Assembly: GCA_037102815.1 (NCBI GenBank)
Contig: BTPP01000003.1
Span: 5,022,001-5,086,000, forward strand
Direction: 5' to 3'
Source: Neurospora intermedia
Lineage: Eukaryota > Ascomycota > Sordariomycetes > Sordariales > Sordariaceae
DNA: 64,000 nucleotides
In this document: piece by piece, positions 37,662-49,412 of the stretch
Position numbering within the stretch: position 1 is the stretch's first letter
Layout of the letters: the number at the start of each line of letters is the position of its first letter
Position numbers and translations under genes: made by a program
Notes under the pieces: model-generated
What the model saw: only the letters and a program-made list of their open reading frames with translations
The model's database searches: none
What the model was told of the DNA's origin: nothing

Positions 37662-40656
37662 GGTTGCTTGCTAAGCTAATCTAATCTTCGGATTCCCAAG
37701 GCCGGGCGACGGGAGGGTTGCGCTGAGACCCGACAGCGGGAGACGGTCAACAGTCCGCCATCCCTGGTCGTCCACGCTGTCCATGTGTGCCAATCAACGG
37801 CTCGATGGCTCCCCATGGCGGCCAATGGCTGCCGATGCTGTCCGGAAAGTGGAAGTGGTGGTGGAGGCTAGAAGAACTATAGTGGGGCCGGCCCTGTGGA
37901 GGACAAGCCCTTGTCTTTGCCAGTGAGCCCCAGCCCTGTTGCCCAGCCCTGTGCCCTTTCAGCGGGGCCTTTCAGGGGGCCTGGCCCAGCTGACCTGACC
38001 CGGAGTCTCCATGCTCGGACTCCTCCCCACTTTCCCCGGATCTGCCTGCCGAGGGGGTGGCCATCAAGGTTCCATTCCCCACTCTCACCTCCCTTTTGCG
38101 TGGACCCTTCATTTCTATCATTTTGTCATCTTTACTCATCGACAAATAATCAAGCATCAGCTTTTGACGGGCTTGACACCGTTGAAAGTTGAAGCCACAT
38201 GCTTTTCGCTGTCTTGGCATCTTTCTCGATTTTGAGTTGATCAAATAACCCGGTACCAGTATAACTTTCTAGAAATCTCTGCTTCCATGGTTTTCCAAGG
38301 TGCTGCTCACAGCTCAGTCGATGTGCATTGTTCCTTCGAAGAGTACTGACCCAAGGTACTGTCCAGTCGTGATTTCCTATCTGCTACCATGGTTATCAAG
38401 TTTGTTGCTCCCAGAAAGCTCTGTTTGGATTGCTCAAGCCGCCCTGAAGACACGGGTACTGGAGGTAATCGCGCCTCCTTTAGTGGGTGGTTTCATCTGA
38501 TTGTGGCATGTGACGGGATGCCATATCTCTTTCCGTTACCTTCTCCAAATGGTCTTCTCACCTTGTTTAGTACCTACACAATAGAAGCTTACCTAGCACT
38601 CAACACGAGGCCCTCGCCTGTTGTGTGTCGTATCTAACCTCTAATAAACCCACTCGAGAGGCCTCTAGATTCCCTTTTTAGGTTCATTGCTCGGTGGTAT
38701 GGTGTGGTGTAGTGCAGTGCTGTCTGTCGTCATACTTGTCTGCTTATCTCGACCCAGTAGGTAGAGGTAGGTTCGTCCCATTCCATGGGTTGCAACTACC
38801 CATCCCATCCATCCATCCTACCATCCAGCGCCCTCTCCAGTTTATCAATGACACTGGGCCAGATACCTATCTACTTTTAGTTGATCCACATCCAGTGGTG
38901 CATTCGGTCGATCCCGTCGCTGAAAAGCAGGGAACTACCATGTAACTGTAAAGAGGTCCAAAAGTGTGTGTGGTGTGCGAGAAGGTGGGGGGGGACTGGG
39001 GGACTCGGGAATTGAGGACGGGCCAAAATTGGGCTATCGAGACTAGGGGTTTGTTTACTTTTCTCCTTTTATTCAATTCACTTCTTCCTCTTCTTCTTCT
39101 TGTTTTGGATCGGTGAAACCCAAGTTCATTATGGAGAACTACTTCCCGATTTTGTAGGTAGTTACCAGTGAGGTAAGGTGAGGTCATCACAATGCTACTT
39201 GACCATTGTATTGTAGTATATTTGCTTCATCTTTCATAAGCTAAGGTCGTCTTATCATGTGTTTAGACCCATTGAAGGCTGACTCATCTTGCCCAACAAT
39301 CTACGATACGACAAAAGAGCCACCGTTGTGGGTCATGAGCTGATTTTCTCATGTTTTTCATCTATCTAGGAAACACTGCGATATGAAAGGATCTTCACCG
39401 GTCGCCTGTGGCTTCGGCCCTGTTTTGGTGTCAGGTTGTCTTCAATATGTGTTTGTGGTCTTGTGTCTGTGTGATGGGGTGTGTTTGGTGTGCCGTCGTG
39501 TTGGTGCCTTGGTTATTAGGCTGGTGTGCCGTGCCGTGCCGCGTCGTGTTGGGGGATTGGTGCTTGGTGAACCGTGTGTGTGTTCAGTGATGTTCTTCCA
39601 GTTTCTTTTTTTTTTTTTTTTTTAACATCATACGTATACTGCCGGTTAGAGTATTGTTGCCCAACTTATAATGAGCTTGTAACCTCACATCGGCTGCATC
39701 GTAGTTGGTGTTTTCGCTGTCTGCCTGGGATGTAATATATGTGTTTGTATGTGCTTGGTAGGGCAACGCAGTGTATTTGCTGGATCGGTTGGTATATCGT
39801 GAGCAGCCTGTGTCTCGCCTCATCCTTACTGATGGGTTCTGTTGTGTTATTGTGTGATCGTGCCACGGACAGCCTCCTCCTTTTCCGCTGTCTCGAAATT
39901 TCTCGCTGTCGGATGTTGGACCCAAATGTTTGCACATTCTAGTGTCGTACCTGTTATTCAAGTGGTTCATCCGGTGTAAGCTGATATGAACTGGAGGAGA
40001 AATAGGCAGTGTTACGTCGGAGATGTGGAGAGATGGGTTGACGTGCGCCACTCGATTCAGGGTAATGCCACATCAGTCCCGTTGGTCCTATGTCTTGTTA
40101 CACCATGTTCTTTGCCAGGAACTGTTGATGTTTAGGAAGAGTGTCTCAAGCCTTCACGTTAGCCCTCGTTCTAAAATGCCACTAGTTGTGGCCCAATAGG
40201 AGCCCTTCCGGTATTCATGTAGTGCTTGAGCGAGTATCATGGGTTCTCCATAGGTGTAACAACTTTTGTGTGTGCGTGAGCCACAAGTACCTTTTTAATT
40301 ATCTCCTATCCCAATCTAGTTCCCAACTCGTCGTCTCGGATATTTCATCGCCCTTTTTGTATGGTTCCCTCCTTCCCTTGATGTTCATCATCCTGTGCCG
40401 GGTTTCCACCTGATCGGCCCCCCTTTAAGCCATGCCCGTAACACCGTGACCCCAAGGATGGAAAACGAAAATCAAGCAATCCGAAAAGGCATGGGTATCA
40501 AAAGGCCTCCCCAAAATCTAGCATGCTTCCCAACTCCGACCCGTTGTCATCCTTTTTTTTTTGTCCATTCTGAAAACCATGGGGCGAGGGAAAGAAAAGC
40601 CCAGTATTAAGTCCTCCGCAGTAGTTCTGTTGAAATGATGAATTTCGGCATTTGGC
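37662..40656. other. Intergenic, upstream of the zinc-finger gene
   Basis: About 3 kb. The first few hundred nt are GC-rich and contain the leader and promoter of the transcription factor. The rest has short open frames only. A T run is at 39606-39624 and GT-rich DNA at 39420-39590. No gene is supported. Confidence 0.55.
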
Positions 40657-41031
40657 TTAGAGGCACTCATGCCTGCAGACGGGGCAGGCACGGCCTCGGA
40701 TTACCCATGTTTCAGTGCCCTTCTTGAGACATTCTGGGCAACGAACACCGGGAAGCTGTAAAGCACAAGTGTTAGTCACTGTATTTACCACATGGCGGTG
40801 TTGCACTGCATATCAACTGCACCAACCGGACCGCCACCCTCTTGTATGTAAAATACAAATAACGGAAACGTGGGGTGGTGGCCCAGGTGGGTAAGGGTAA
40901 CAGTGAACTGTCTTGGTACTCACATTGGCAAAGTCAACCAAGGCTCCCTGTCCCTGCCGGTTGACAAGTTCCTGCTGCTCCGGCTTGTTCATATTGTAGT
41001 GGCAAGCGTGGGCGGGGACTGTGTGGCACAT
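40657..41031 (-). CDS. Small 68-aa Cys-rich, zinc-binding-like protein
   Basis: Two exons (40924-41031, 40657-40755) encode 68 aa. The second exon has CPEC and CPVC pairs 20 residues apart, with extra Cys and His (CRHEC at the end), a zinc-ribbon or RING-like spacing. The first exon adds C-H and H-x-C-H residues near the start (MCHTVPAHACHY). I do not know its function; small proteins of this shape often bind zinc and act as adaptors. The donor GTGAGT and acceptor TACAG are standard, and the joined frame ends at TAA right after the last Cys-Leu, which supports the model. It has a long upstream leader region with a CAA repeat. Confidence 0.7.
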
Positions 41032-41164
41032 GTTTGTCGTATTTCCAGGTTCAAAGTAAGATTATGGGGTTGTAGGAAGTGGAAGGAGGAAGTGTCGAGG
41101 TGTTCAAGGTCGTGGAAGCGTATGGGTTCAAGTGTGCTTGTAGATTGTCCGAGTGGTCAATATC

Positions 41165-41197
<33 letters not shown>

Positions 41198-44100
41198 CGT
41201 TGTTCGTTGTTGTTGTTGTTGATAATGATGCTGAGTAGGAGGACAAGAGCAAGCAGAGGGTAGGTCTATATATGCATTCCTGGCTGATGTAGCATGAAGC
41301 TGGACTCTTCCTCTTTGAGCGGGTAACGAGGCGGGATTGCGTTGGCGACAGTAAGGATCACGGGAGCTAGGATGAACCGTGATCGTTCTCGAATTCTTCG
41401 GACGGGAGACGGCTGGCGGTAAGGGAACGGAGATGAGGAACCAAGGCGATATACTGGTGAGGCTCGTCATGGACACGAGAGACGATAGGAAGCCGTCGTC
41501 TGATGGACGGCGTCTTTCCGAACGGCGAGACAGCGGCTCGACGGTTTTATGCATTAGAACTGGCGCACAAAAGACAGCACACAGGTTGGAAAGTCGAACG
41601 GCCGGACCGGGATCCCTCTCCGGGAAACGGCAACGACATGTCTCCGACAAACGATGTCCATATGGGGGCCGGTACCTACCGATCACCAGCTCACAACCTG
41701 GAAGTAGTGACAAGATGGGGGAGAGAGAGAGAGACAGACCCGCCGGGCGACAAGCACTCGTTTGGCCGTTGGTGAAATCACAGCTTGGTGTAGATGCCGG
41801 GCTGCCATTGGTCAACAGGATTGTCCGAGGACTCCATATCGCCTATGTATGTCTTGTTCCATCGTTCAAACACTCGAGACAAACCTAAGAATGCAAGGAC
41901 CGGGTGCGATTTGGTTCCTGGGAAAGTCTCAACGGTCGTAGCTTGTCTAGCTTCCACTTGTCCAGCTTGGCAGCGTGCCATCTAAGTAGTGTACCTAGTA
42001 TGCTGTGTAGCGCACTGCAAGGCGAGGCTAGCCTGGTTCAATTCTGAGACAAGTGTCGTTTGCGCAGGGCTCGCCGTCTGCCGGAGAGTTGCAGGAAATG
42101 GAAAAGTCCAGGGCATGTTTTTCCATGACATTGATTGAAGCCTGATCATGCAGCTTGCGGTTTGCTGCAACCGTCCTTGGACTCTTGACACTGGCACAGC
42201 ACAGCGCTAGACGACCTTACCAGAGACTGCCCAGAAACTACCTATCCAGAGATAGGGCATCGTTGTTCGATGGAATCACCCAGTCCCGGTTCGTGATAGT
42301 CCAGTTCCACTTGTCTCCCCTTTGTGTTTTTTGTTTTTTGTTGAGTCGAGGTCTGGGAATTTGCTTGGCTTGGGAGAAATTGGTTTGCAAGAACGGGACC
42401 ATGGGGCGTGGAAGGGATGTGAATTGTGACCAGTCAGTAAACCCAGTTCTAGGACTGGCAAGAGCGCCCCACAACTACGGTCACAACTACCAGGAAAAAG
42501 AACCTACCTGCTCCAGTTCCGCCTTCTCCAACAGAAGGATAGACGATGGCGGCAAGAACATGAAATTACACAGGCAAAAAACTCTGCCTGAATTGGGTGC
42601 TACGTGTGCGCCGGTGCCCGCCATCTTCTCCGACCCGTCCTTTCCCGTCTGGCTGCTCTCAATCCATTTCTCCCAAGAACCAACTGACAATCCGGGCCAG
42701 GAGCCTCCAACGACAGAAACACCATTATCCACATGCCTGACCTTACATAGTACTTACCGCTCGTCCTTGTTCGTTGTTCGCGAGTCAATATGATATGATG
42801 GCTCATGAAGGCTGCCCCGGCTTCCCCCTTCTTCCGTTTACACTGTCACTGGCACTTCCACGATGCGCCCACTAGACTTAGTATGTATCCCACAATCCCA
42901 CAATGACCCCCTGCGCGTCTGGGTTCAATTCCCGAGCAGACGGTCAACGTCCAACGCCATGGTCGATGGTGATTCGTCCGTCACCATGAACCTCTGCACA
43001 TCACCCATCGAGATCAAACCACTCAGCCAACAGGAAAAAATTCTTTTGCCAGGATCTCCGAGGGAAATATTGGCCAACAGGACAAGATAAGACCGTTGTC
43101 TGCCCTTCTGGTCATGCCCTCGTTCTCACTTCAACGCCCGAGCAAATCAGGAGATGAGAGCTCTGGTGGATCAAGTCACATCCACTCGGCTCAAACGAGA
43201 CATCTACCGAACCTATAGCCCAAGCCGACCTCGGCCGCCTCATGATCTCAAGTCTGGGGAGCCTCATGCTAGTCCACCTTACTTCGTCGAGTCGTTCTTT
43301 TACACATCACCTCAACCCCGCACATCTGGCCCCTGGGTCTGCTCGTCAACCTGACGACTCAACTCCCGACTCGCAACGAGTCCGCTGACATCATATCCAT
43401 GGACATCACTGCTGGCCTCTTCTCCACACTCAAACCGTGATTACCATATTCTATCTCGATCCCATCTTCACCTTCGTTGGCCTTTTCCGAATCAATGGAA
43501 GTTTGGTTATGCCAGCTGTCACGTCTATACCCTCGCGATTCGAGTATCCTGCAACCGCGTTTCTGCAATTCATCAGATTTCAAAGATACCCAACGAACGC
43601 ATCGATTCATATGTTTTTGGGCACCTTGGTCTACCTTTTTTCGGCTCTCATGACTCCCGGTGGACCGAAGAACAGCGAGCCCAACAATGGGCACCATCAA
43701 GCCCGCCCCTTGTCGGCTTTTACATCGGTACACTAGCGCCCCTGCATCGTCGTCGTTGTTGTTGTGATATCAACTCTCATTCAGGACCGCCTTCCTGAAA
43801 CCAGCAACATTCATGGATGGCCTGACAGGTCGCCGATGAGTTCGAAGCTCTGTCGAAGTACAATTGAAGCTGTACCGCAACGGGCAAGCACTGGTGAAAG
43901 AGAAGGGCTCAGCCCATATGCTCCACCCAGATCTCATCGTGATGACGATGAGATGCTTCCTGAATGCCAGCGCTGTAGCGAGGTATCTGGCATGGAGACA
44001 ACAATGAACCAATGCTAGACTTTTTGCTGAGAGAAAATCCCAGCAGTGGCAGAGCGTGCGATATCGCTGACTGACAAAATTTGCACCAATAGGTCACATG

Positions 44101-45749
44101 ACGTTGCTGACTATTCAAAGATCTGATATACCATCCTCTTTCTCACCCTACGCTTCACGAAAGAGCTTGAAATCGGTTTCAATTCAACACCGGGATCTTG
44201 CGTTTGCTATGCAGATTGAATCTCTCGTCGCCGACAACGTTCGGGACGCCTCCAATCTGCCGCCCACCTCGTCCCCGACATGTTTGCACCAAATAATCAC
44301 ACACTGTGTACATGCAGAAACAACTGCAGGGAGGCTTATTCACTGTGTCGTGCCAGCAAATGATCTGATAATGGAGCCCCATCTTCAAGACCCTGACCGT
44401 CGTCAAGTGTCGACACCTCTACGCGAGCATCAAGAAAATTGCCTAGGAGGTTGATGGATATTTGCTCACGAGCAAGTGAGATAGATCCATGGATCCCTGA
44501 ACTATCTTGTCCTCCCGGAACCCTCGGCCGTCGATACTTTAGGGCAGCCGTGCCCTTCCATAGCCCTCTGTCATAGTTGACAACTGACTCCGAGGAGATG
44601 TCTCCCTGAACGGCGCTAACATTGAGTACCACTTCAAGATGATCAGTTTTTGAAGACCTGACGAGCAACGGGACAAGATCCCAGCCTTTGTGTTGCACGG
44701 AAATATCTGGCAACGGGAAACTTCGTGGCCTGCGGGTGCGGTCACGGAAGGATGTGGTTTTCTTTTATCCTTCCTTCCCCTCCCTTCCGTCCGTCCTTCC
44801 GTCCTGGAACCAGACTGTTGGGAACGTATCAACTCGCAGTCATCCGCCGTCTGCCCCTTCATCTCCATGGGCCCGTTGCTTTCTTCCCTTCTCGTGGCTG
44901 TCAGTACGGTAAATACGCAAACCGGCTTGCCCGATCTGCCCGTCTTGGCCCGGCAGCACTCCGTTTTCCTTTTCCCTGTCACATAACCTCACTTGCTCCG
45001 TGTCACTCCGATATTAGCCAAACGTCGGGTGCCGTCTTCGATATGAAGACCGGAAGGGAAGGAACGGGCCCCGATCATTTCTGACAAGCAACAACACAAG
45101 CAATTGATAATGCTCAACGCCTTGGGGACGAGTCGCGTTATCTTTCTGACCTTGTCAAAAATAGAAGAATTTTTTTTGGAAAAAAAATGTCAGTAAAATG
45201 ACATGATGTTGCTCCTTTCCGAGCTTTGTGTTTTACCGTGAGCATTATTGGTTGGAGTGACTGCACAAGCTGAGCAAAGCACTCACGCTTTTAACCCAGT
45301 GTTTTTTTATCACTATACGGAACTCGAATTGCCTAAGGCAAAGGTGTCGGACACGATCAAACCTCGGCCAAATAAAAATGAAGTGACTGAGTTTGACCTT
45401 CCGTTGATCAACTTGGCCCTGACGCATTAGATCCCCATAATAGACAATGAATGATAAAAGGGGGAAAAGAAAGAAGAAACCCCCCTACTAACACACATAG
45501 CAACTTGACATGTTATTACGACAGTAGGACACAAAAAAAAAAAAATGCAACAACAATCGTGGTCGCACCACTAACTATGCTTTTGCTAAACAAACGTTCC
45601 ACCAGAAAAAAAAAGACCCTAGACCTATCTGTATATTAATCAGGGGATAAAGAAAAAAAAAAGAAAGGAAAAAGAAAAACGAAACAGCAGACGATCGATC
45701 TCCTCTGCATCGGAATTGAGATGCTAGGAGGAAAAAAATGCAAAAGAAA
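41032..45749. other. Intergenic region with a CAA-repeat leader
   Basis: About 4.7 kb. The first 800 nt lie upstream of the small Cys-rich gene and hold a 254-codon minus-strand open frame (41051-41815) that covers the CAA repeat and looks like untranslated leader rather than a gene. The remaining open frames (for example 42155-42793 and 44336-44713) show no domain. A-rich stretches occur at 45534-45545 and 45650-45680. Confidence 0.5.
41164..41221 (+). repeat. (TTG)n/(CAA)n microsatellite
   Basis: About 58 nt of TTG with a few interruptions lie upstream of the small Cys-rich gene. In the sense of that gene it is a CAA repeat, a common unstructured element in Neurospora 5' leaders. Confidence 0.9.
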
Positions 45750-45820
45750 TGCGCCAGCCGCGAATCGAACGCGGGGCCCATCGATGGCAACGATGGATTT
45801 TACCACTAAACCACTGGCGC
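45750..45820 (-). tRNA. tRNA-Gly (anticodon GCC)
   Basis: Read on the minus strand it begins GCGCCAGTGGTTTAGTGG and ends GCTGGCGC plus discriminator A, so the seven-base acceptor stem GCGCCAG/CTGGCGC pairs fully. The anticodon loop is TTGCCAT, with GCC as anticodon. The T arm is CGCGTTCGATTCGCG. The length is 71 nt with no intron, normal for tRNA-Gly. Confidence 0.96.
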
Positions 45821-46665
45821 TTAGTGTTGTTATTGCGTATTTGGCTGGGATATTAAACCTATAAGGGTAAAAGCAAACAATGGCTGTGACACAGGATACC
45901 CGGTCTTGGTGGACTACAATTGCTTTCGGCTACACCTTCCCAACACAGGCGTAATATCAAAGACTACAATTAGGAGAAAAGTCTCAATTACATACCTCTA
46001 CAAGTTGCTATGCATATTGTATATTAACCTAATAGAGACCTTGACTGAATACCGAGATTCCTGAGTTCTCAAACAAATCCCAGAGGCAGGTGAGAGTTGA
46101 CTCGTGGCTGTAGCATTTTCTCTCCAGGGGATTCTTGCTATGTGTGATTCTTCGTTACGAACTCGAAAAAACCTAGAGAACAAGCACATCGGTTTGCACG
46201 GGGAATGAAGCGAGAGAAAAAAAACAGATAAGTGAAAATCGTTCATTTCTTGCTAACTTCATCGCCAGTTGCTCAATTTCGAGGACCAACTGCGAGCGAA
46301 CAAAGGGTATCTGATCCTTTCCAAACACATTTCCCATCCAAGAACTTCATCAGGCAATATCGCCCTGTGTCCAACTGACATCCAATATCCAACTTATAAG
46401 CGACTAAAATCAATATGCCCATGCGATTCCACCTGAAATAGTCTTTACTTTGCTTTGCGCATGTCTTCTTCTTCTTCTTTGTCCTTCTACCATGCAGTCG
46501 AAAAGAAACCTGCTACCTTGAACGCCATGCTGAAATGTTCTCCACGCCAATACCGGAGTCAGGAAAAACGCCATATTAAAACATGGATATCAGGAAAACG
46601 TAAAAAAAGAACAAAATGAAATAAAAATGGATGACGACCCGGTGCCGCTGTCATGTGGCCATATG
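45821..46665. other. Intergenic between tRNA-Gly and phospholipase C
   Basis: About 850 nt. It should include the 3' untranslated region of the phospholipase C gene at the right. Nothing else is seen. Confidence 0.6.
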
Positions 46666-49412
46666 TCACTTCGACCCGACGGCAGTCTCGGCATGTGTCC
46701 GGTTTGTCGGGAAGCCCTGTCGAATATTTTTCTCGACCCTGATGAAAAGCTGCGATGCGGAATGTCCGCCGTGTCGGCGGAGTGGCCGACGGGTAAGGGG
46801 GTGATAAAGGTCGAGACATCTATATCCCCGCTGCAAGCGGTCGAGACGGATGCAAGCCCAAGCGAGAAGCTCGTTGCCGAAGCCACTTGAGGAGGGCTCT
46901 TCAACTTTGAATCTAAAGGAGACACGCCTAGGTTAGCAACAGCTTCGTGAGCCGAGGTGAGGTTGTGTTGAATGATCTTGAGTGGATGAGAAGCGGGCGA
47001 GGATCAGGGTGCGTGTCGAATAAAGCTTGAAGGGGGAGAAAGGAGAGGGAGATTCAAAATGAGTGGACGGAGCCGGCCGACCGGGAGGAAGTCGATGTCG
47101 GCATGCGAGACTCCCGTGTCACACAGTCACACTCGTCCGGGGGAGGTCACTATGTATCCCTCGCTCTCGGACAGAGACTTCTTCCACTCCCCAAAACCCA
47201 GCACATTGCTCGAGAGTTTGCTGCCCGGGCAACTTTGCCTGAAGCATCCCGCCTGTCATTGTCTCCCTGATATGGATAGCCAATAGAACATTAAACATGA
47301 TGGAGAACAATAAAATGACCAAGGAAGTTTGCCCACGGCAGCGGCTCCATGCATCAAAGTCATCACGTCAAAACAAGACAACAAATGATCGATTCAAATG
47401 GACAGGTGGGCAGTAAAGGTTCAAGCGACCAGTAGTTGTGGTCTGATGACACGTCGTGTGAAGATGGGCAGAAGTTCAAAAAGCGTAGGGAAGAAAAACC
47501 GGAGGAAGTGAGAACATAGAACTTACCTAACAAAGCTGAGCTCTTCCACAACCCCACTCACGCCCAGGAACTCGAGCGGATATGGATTACGTTCCCAGTC
47601 TGGATTCTCGGTTGACTGTGGTTGAGTGATTCGCGTTAAGTCACGCGCCTTGTCCGGGTTTTCGACGTGCAACTCCACCTTCACTCGGGTGCGCAGCTTC
47701 TTAGCCTGCCGACCCTCAGGTACGGGGATCGACTGTCCTGCGAGAACAGTGATTCGTAGGTCGACAGTCTTTGTCGGTATCTCGTCTTGGTTTTTCAGAA
47801 AACCAGTGGGCTTGAGAATCCAGCCATGTGTGTCCGCAAACATGGCATCGTTGAGCATCGTGCCTTCGTCGGTATTCTGCCAGTTCATGGCCACCATCTG
47901 CACACCTCGTCGCCACGGAATAGTAGGGTCGGGGTTGCTGCTGTCGAAACGAAGACCTTTGGGATATATTCGCATAAAGTACTGCCTGTTGTGGTCCATG
48001 ATCTTCGACAGGGCCTCATCCTGTGATATCATATCTATGAACTTGTCCTCGTTCACGCTGAAGATATGGCTGGGGGTTGTTGAGGATAAAGAGTTGACAT
48101 CGTTGAAATGCTCACTGCGCGTGTAAATAGCTAGGGCAGCAAGCATTTCGCAAATTGGTGGTTTGGAGCGCAATGAGCTGACATGTAGAGATCGCCCACG
48201 CTGAGCTTCCTGTATCTCGCCATTGCAATCATCCAGCCGCTTCACCTTGATCAGAATCTTGTCGAGCAGTTGTTCCAGTCGAGGTTGCTGTGTTAGGCGA
48301 TCGCAGTTCTCGAAAGGCTCTTCGAGAAGCAAACCGGCCCATTCCTCCTTCATTATCTCCACCATCATCTCTTGTTGCTCACGGTCCGCACCGACCTCCA
48401 AACTGACAATGATCGGTAGATGATTCGTTACGAACGCCTCTTCTCTAACAGCCTTGCAAACCTCCCTAAAAGGTACCGTGGTTGTCATAGTTCCATGATG
48501 GTGCACGATGGGTTCACCCCTCTTGACGGACCCGGATGATGATGATGTGGATCGATCCATACGGTCGCTCAGTTCCTTTGGGTCCAGACTCGTACCGCTG
48601 TCTCGGGGAGTTCGCATTGTGTAAAGACCTGGCTGATCGACGCTCAGGCTTGAGCCATGTCGGACACTCGTTCGTGACATGGCGGAAACATTTGATATGT
48701 GTCGGCGATGTTCCCCATTGGGAGACTTGGATGGGGTTCGTGACGGGGCACCATTCCATACGTCGATTTCAATGCATCTGCATCCGTTCCGTAACACCTA
48801 TGAGGCCTGTTAGACATTGTCGATAGCGGCGAGGGGCTGTGCATACATACGGCTTTGTATGCCTCTGCGGAACTCTTGGATGATAGTTGGTTTCCTTCCA
48901 AGTAAGTGTTGTGACTGCTGCTGATAAAATAATTGCTAATCGGATAGGTGAGGTCGATTTCGGTAGGATCCAAGGGTCGTACAGCATTCCACGCTGCCTT
49001 GTTGCTGCTCCAAGCCCAGAAGAATTCCTCGAAGGTATACACGTCCTTGACGGGAAGGGCCGTGGTTGTGACACCTTGGGTTATCTCGAAAAAGCGGAGG
49101 AGCTTCTCGTGCGTGAGTAGTTTGTCGCTTCCGCGAGCTTCTTTCCAAACCCTCACGGCGTGTTTCTTGAACGCATCGTGGATGTACATGGGTTTGTGGG
49201 TAGCGTTGAAGACTTGTGCTGACGATAGCAGAGAAGCCATGAACAAAGCGGAGGTCGGCTGACTGGGAGAAGCAATTTTCATGGTTGTCATCCTCCGCAT
49301 AAACGACGGTTTCTCCTTCTTCTTCTTTGCCGTGCGACGAAACTATGGGCAGTTAGTCAATTGCTGATGTCACGGCGCCTGATCAGTGAAGACCTACCGG
49401 TATGCACGACAT
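46666..49412 (-). CDS. Phosphoinositide-specific phospholipase C (delta-like)
   Basis: Hydrolyses PIP2 to IP3 and diacylglycerol at membranes. Modelled exons, read leftward: 49398-49412, 48851-49342, 47527-48797, 46666-46912, for 674 aa. In order: an EF-hand-like helical region (KLLTHEKLLRFFEITQG), the X domain with SSSHNTYLEGNQL (first catalytic His) and CRCIEIDVWNG, a Ser-rich insertion of about 75 residues, the second catalytic His region (HHHGTMTTTVPF), the Y domain (NRQYFMRIYPKGLRFDSSN, GVQMVAMNWQN), and a C2 domain (LRITVLAGQSIPV). The C2 domain finishes only after a 614-nt intron, in the last exon (ELLAWACIRLDRLQRGYR). The start is uncertain: 32 more codons are open upstream in the same frame and include the family-like LDNLKSCGTFLT, preceded by an in-frame TGA. 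Confidence 0.92.
46913..47526 (-). other. Long (614-nt) last intron of phospholipase C
   Basis: The donor is AG|GTAAGT and the acceptor is CTCCTTTAG. The joined protein (ELSFVR then FKVEEPSSSGFG) matches a continuous C2 domain, so no middle exon is needed. The first codon of the intron in the reading frame is TAA, so an unspliced message would end at once and lose the last third of the C2 domain. Other introns of the window are mostly 55-180 nt. Confidence 0.85.

Noticed and set aside
42920-42950. GGGTTCAATTCCC, a perfect tRNA B-box match
   Set aside because: No acceptor stem, D arm or anticodon arm can be built upstream, so it is not a tRNA gene.
46627-46890. Plus-strand ORF with CGHM and CPVC, looking like a RING-type zinc finger
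   Set aside because: It lies antisense to the last phospholipase C exon, whose C2-domain frame is clear. The Cys pattern is a shadow.
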